From: Labilibaculum sp.
GTDB lineage: Bacteria; Bacteroidota; Bacteroidia; Bacteroidales; Marinifilaceae
Assembly: GCF_963664555.1 (NCBI RefSeq)
Contig: NZ_OY761461.1
Span: forward strand, 3,885,769-3,949,768
Direction: 5' to 3'
DNA: 64,000 bases
The notes beneath the pieces were generated by a model. It had not been told where the DNA came from. It ran no database searches and saw only the letters and a program-made list of their open reading frames with translations. A program made the translations under genes and the position numbers. Positions 61,807 through 64,000 of the stretch are shown in pieces (within the stretch, counting starts at the first letter, position 1; the number at the start of each line of letters is the position of its first letter).

Positions 61807-64000
61807 ATGAATCGAATTCACATTGTCTCCAACAGACTCCCTTTTAGTATTAACGTAGAAAATGACAACATCGAATTAATTCCGAGTGTTGGCGGGCTTG
61901 CAACAGGTATGAGGTCGGTTTACAAAGAATACAATGGAAAATGGATTGGCTGGCCGGGATTACCAAGCGATGATCTTGACGATCAGCTAACTGCAAAAAT
62001 CGAAGAGAATTTACAAAAAGAAGATTGTGTATCTGTTCACCTGTCAAAACAGGAAATAGACTTGTACTATGATGGTTTTAGTAACCGGACTATTTGGCCT
62101 CTCTTTCATTATTTTGCGCAATACATTGATTATGCCCCCGAGCTGTGGGATGCTTTTGTAAGCGTGAATCAAAAATTTGCTGACAAAGCACTGGAAACCA
62201 TAGAGGAAGGAGATACAATTTGGATTCATGACTATCAACTATTGCTGGTCCCTGAAATGATAAAATCGAAAAAACCTGGTGTTACCATTGGTTTTTTTCT
62301 TCACATCCCCTTTCCTTCGTTTGAAGTTTTTCGAATTTTGCCTTGGAGAAAAGAATTGATAAAAGGTATGCTGGGTGCTGATCTGATAGGCTTTCACACT
62401 TTCGATTATCAAAGACATTTTTGCAGTTCGGTACGTCGTTTAATGGGTTATGAAATTTCATTCAACCAAATTCACATCGAAGACCGGATTATACTTGTTG
62501 ATTCCTTTCCAATGGGAATTGACTACAATAAATTTAGAGACGCTGCAACTCAAACATTTCAAAAGCCGCTTCAGGAAAAATCGAAGCTTCATCGTGAGCT
62601 GGAAAAATATTTTCTGGTTTCACCTGAACGAAAGCTAATTCTCTCGATCGATCGAATGGATTACTCGAAAGGAATTCCAAACCGCTTACGGGCTTTCTCA
62701 AAATTCTTAGAAGATTATCCTGAATTTATAGGCAAAGTAACACTGATAATGCTTGCGGTACCATCCCGTGGAACCGTGGAACACTATATCAACCTTAAGA
62801 GAGAGGTGGATGAATTGGTTGGAACTGTAAATGGTAAATTCGGGAGTATTAACTACACGCCGGTTTGGTATTTTTACCGTTCGCTACCCTTCGAAAACCT
62901 GATTGAATTGTACAGTTCATGTGATGTTGCTCTGGTAACACCTGTGCGCGATGGAATGAATCTGGTTGCGAAAGAATATGTAGCATCAAGAACAAATAGA
63001 ACAGGTGTTATCATTTTAAGTGAGATGGCAGGCGTTGCCAAAGAAATGGGGGAAGCTCTGATTATTAACCCGAACAATAGTAACGAAATTGCAAGCGCTA
63101 TTAATCAGGCCTTAATCATGCCGCTTGATGAACAACGGGAACGGATGATCTTTCTTCAGGACAGAATAAAACGATATGATGTTTTCAAATGGTCCAGTGA
63201 GTTTGTAAAATCTTTATCAAAAGTTGAGAAGATACAAAACTCCTTCTATGCGAAGAAAATCAATAGTAAAATCATGGAAAATCTTAGCTCGAAATACCAT
63301 TCTTCTGAAAAAAGAGCCATATTCCTTGATTACGACGGAACGTTAACCGGTTTCAGATCCAACCCGAATGATGCAAAACCGGATGAAGAGCTTCATAAAA
63401 TTCTTTTCAAACTGGAAGAAGATCCTCGTAATGTGATTACAATTATAAGTGGCAGAGATAGAGATAGTCTGGAGAAATGGTTCGACGGACACAAAATCAA
63501 TTTGATTGTTGAACATGGTGTTTGGCTTAGAAAAAATCAAAAAGAGTGGAAAATGCTAAGCAATGCTTCGGATATATGGAAACCAAATATTCGTCCTACT
63601 TTAGAAACCTTTGTTGACCAAACACCAGGGTCTTTTATCGAAGAAAAAAATTATTCTCTGGTTTGGCATTTCAGAAAAGCAGAACCTGAACAAGGAGAAC
63701 TTAGAGCAAATGAGCTTCGGGACGAGTTAACCACAATGATCGCCAATCACAACTTAGAAATATTAGAAGGCAATAAAGTAATTGAGGTGAAAAGCGGTGG
63801 AATTAACAAGGGAATTGCCGCGATGCAATTTCTTAAAAACCAAAATTTTGATTTCGTAATGGCTGTTGGAGATGATTGGACTGATGAATACATGTTCCGT
63901 GAACTTCCTGAATCATCACATACCATAAAAGTTGGACTTAAGAATACAGCGGCAAAATACAAAGTTGAATCTGTTGCTTCGGTTCGAAAACTACTTTCGG
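61807..64000 (+). CDS. Bifunctional trehalose-6-phosphate synthase/phosphatase (3' end outside window)
   Basis: Fusion enzyme making trehalose from UDP-glucose and glucose-6-phosphate. It starts at 61807 and is open to the window edge (731 codons); the last few residues are missing. Synthase half (about 1-480): SNRLPFSI, GGLATGM, WIHDYQLLLVPEM, GFFLHIPFPS, DRMDYSKGIPNRL and the sugar-nucleotide region VTPVRDGMNLVAKEY. Phosphatase half (about 495 on): the HAD nucleophile in LDYDGTLTGF, SGRDRDSLEKW, the lysine region VIEVKSGGINKG and GDDWTDEYMF. Both catalytic sets are intact. Divergent from GH15. Confidence 0.95.
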   Translation, partial: MNRIHIVSNRLPFSINVENDNIELIPSVGGLATGMRSVYKEYNGKWIGWPGLPSDDLDDQLTAKIEENLQKEDCVSVHLSKQEIDLYYDGFSNRTIWPLFHYFAQYIDYAPELWDAFVSVNQKFADKALETIEEGDTIWIHDYQLLLVPEMIKSKKPGVTIGFFLHIPFPSFEVFRILPWRKELIKGMLGADLIGFHTFDYQRHFCSSVRRLMGYEISFNQIHIEDRIILVDSFPMGIDYNKFRDAATQTFQKPLQEKSKLHRELEKYFLVSPERKLILSIDRMDYSKGIPNRLRAFSKFLEDYPEFIGKVTLIMLAVPSRGTVEHYINLKREVDELVGTVNGKFGSINYTPVWYFYRSLPFENLIELYSSCDVALVTPVRDGMNLVAKEYVASRTNRTGVIILSEMAGVAKEMGEALIINPNNSNEIASAINQALIMPLDEQRERMIFLQDRIKRYDVFKWSSEFVKSLSKVEKIQNSFYAKKINSKIMENLSSKYHSSEKRAIFLDYDGTLTGFRSNPNDAKPDEELHKILFKLEEDPRNVITIISGRDRDSLEKWFDGHKINLIVEHGVWLRKNQKEWKMLSNASDIWKPNIRPTLETFVDQTPGSFIEEKNYSLVWHFRKAEPEQGELRANELRDELTTMIANHNLEILEGNKVIEVKSGGINKGIAAMQFLKNQNFDFVMAVGDDWTDEYMFRELPESSHTIKVGLKNTAAKYKVESVASVRKLLS

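Overview
The window is one stretch of a low-GC Bacteroidetes (Bacteroidota) chromosome. Two SusC/SusD-type outer-membrane importers, a protein with a type IX secretion C-terminal tail, a 7TM-HD protein, promoters of the TTG...TAnnTTTG type and an almost complete lack of Shine-Dalgarno sites all fit that phylum. A sodium-pumping methylmalonyl-CoA decarboxylase operon and a fused citrate lyase suggest a fermentative, probably marine member of the Bacteroidales/Marinilabiliales. The genus is my inference.

Layout. 1-11.5 kb (minus strand) is a polysaccharide utilisation locus: ECF sigma factor, FecR-type anti-sigma, STN-domain SusC, SusD, GH31, then GH27 running off the left edge. It holds a decayed second copy of the sigma/anti-sigma start region (1186-1509). 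It also has the signature of a DonS-like antisense RNA against the susC leader (about 9618-9697). 11.8-16.5 kb holds a probable LysR remnant, tRNA-Leu, a small hypothetical gene, a four-gene thioredoxin-ApbE-DUF4266-DUF3570 operon and two identical tRNA-Gly genes. 16.7-25.6 kb is mostly housekeeping: DPP IV, thrS-infC-rpmI-rplT (infC starts at AUA behind a perfect AGGAGG), dapB, lepB and a WbqC-family gene. 25.6-31.1 kb holds a NUDIX hydrolase, an NlpC/P60 hydrolase, a 7TM-HD phosphodiesterase and an M49-like protein whose zinc-binding histidines are gone. 31.2-42.6 kb holds a TonB receptor, a RagA/RagB-like pair, pepD, a TSUP permease, an HD-domain protein and a BFD-like iron-sulfur protein. 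42.7-50.1 kb holds citF with a citD-citE fusion, then the operon mce-mmdA-oadG-BCCP-oadB, where OadB carries an extra exported N-terminal domain. 50.6-64 kb holds purL, a lipoprotein, a large T9SS-sorted BNR/PKD protein, a 21-bp-period repeat array with a zipper-containing HTH gene, and a divergent GH15 / trehalose-6-phosphate synthase-phosphatase pair.

How the genes work together. The first locus senses and imports a glycan and trims alpha-linked galactose or xylose/glucose from it. The RagAB-like pair beside pepD, with DPP IV elsewhere in the window, suggests peptide use. The mce-oadB operon converts methylmalonyl-CoA to propionyl-CoA while pumping sodium, and the citrate lyase genes feed the same central metabolism. 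The right end handles trehalose.

The strongest candidate for something undescribed is the array at 59089-59361: about twelve degenerate units in exact 21-bp (two helical turn) register. Each is centred on an imperfect palindrome of the form ATGTA-TTT-TACAT. The array lies immediately upstream of a gene for a 123-residue HTH protein with a GCN4-like leucine zipper.
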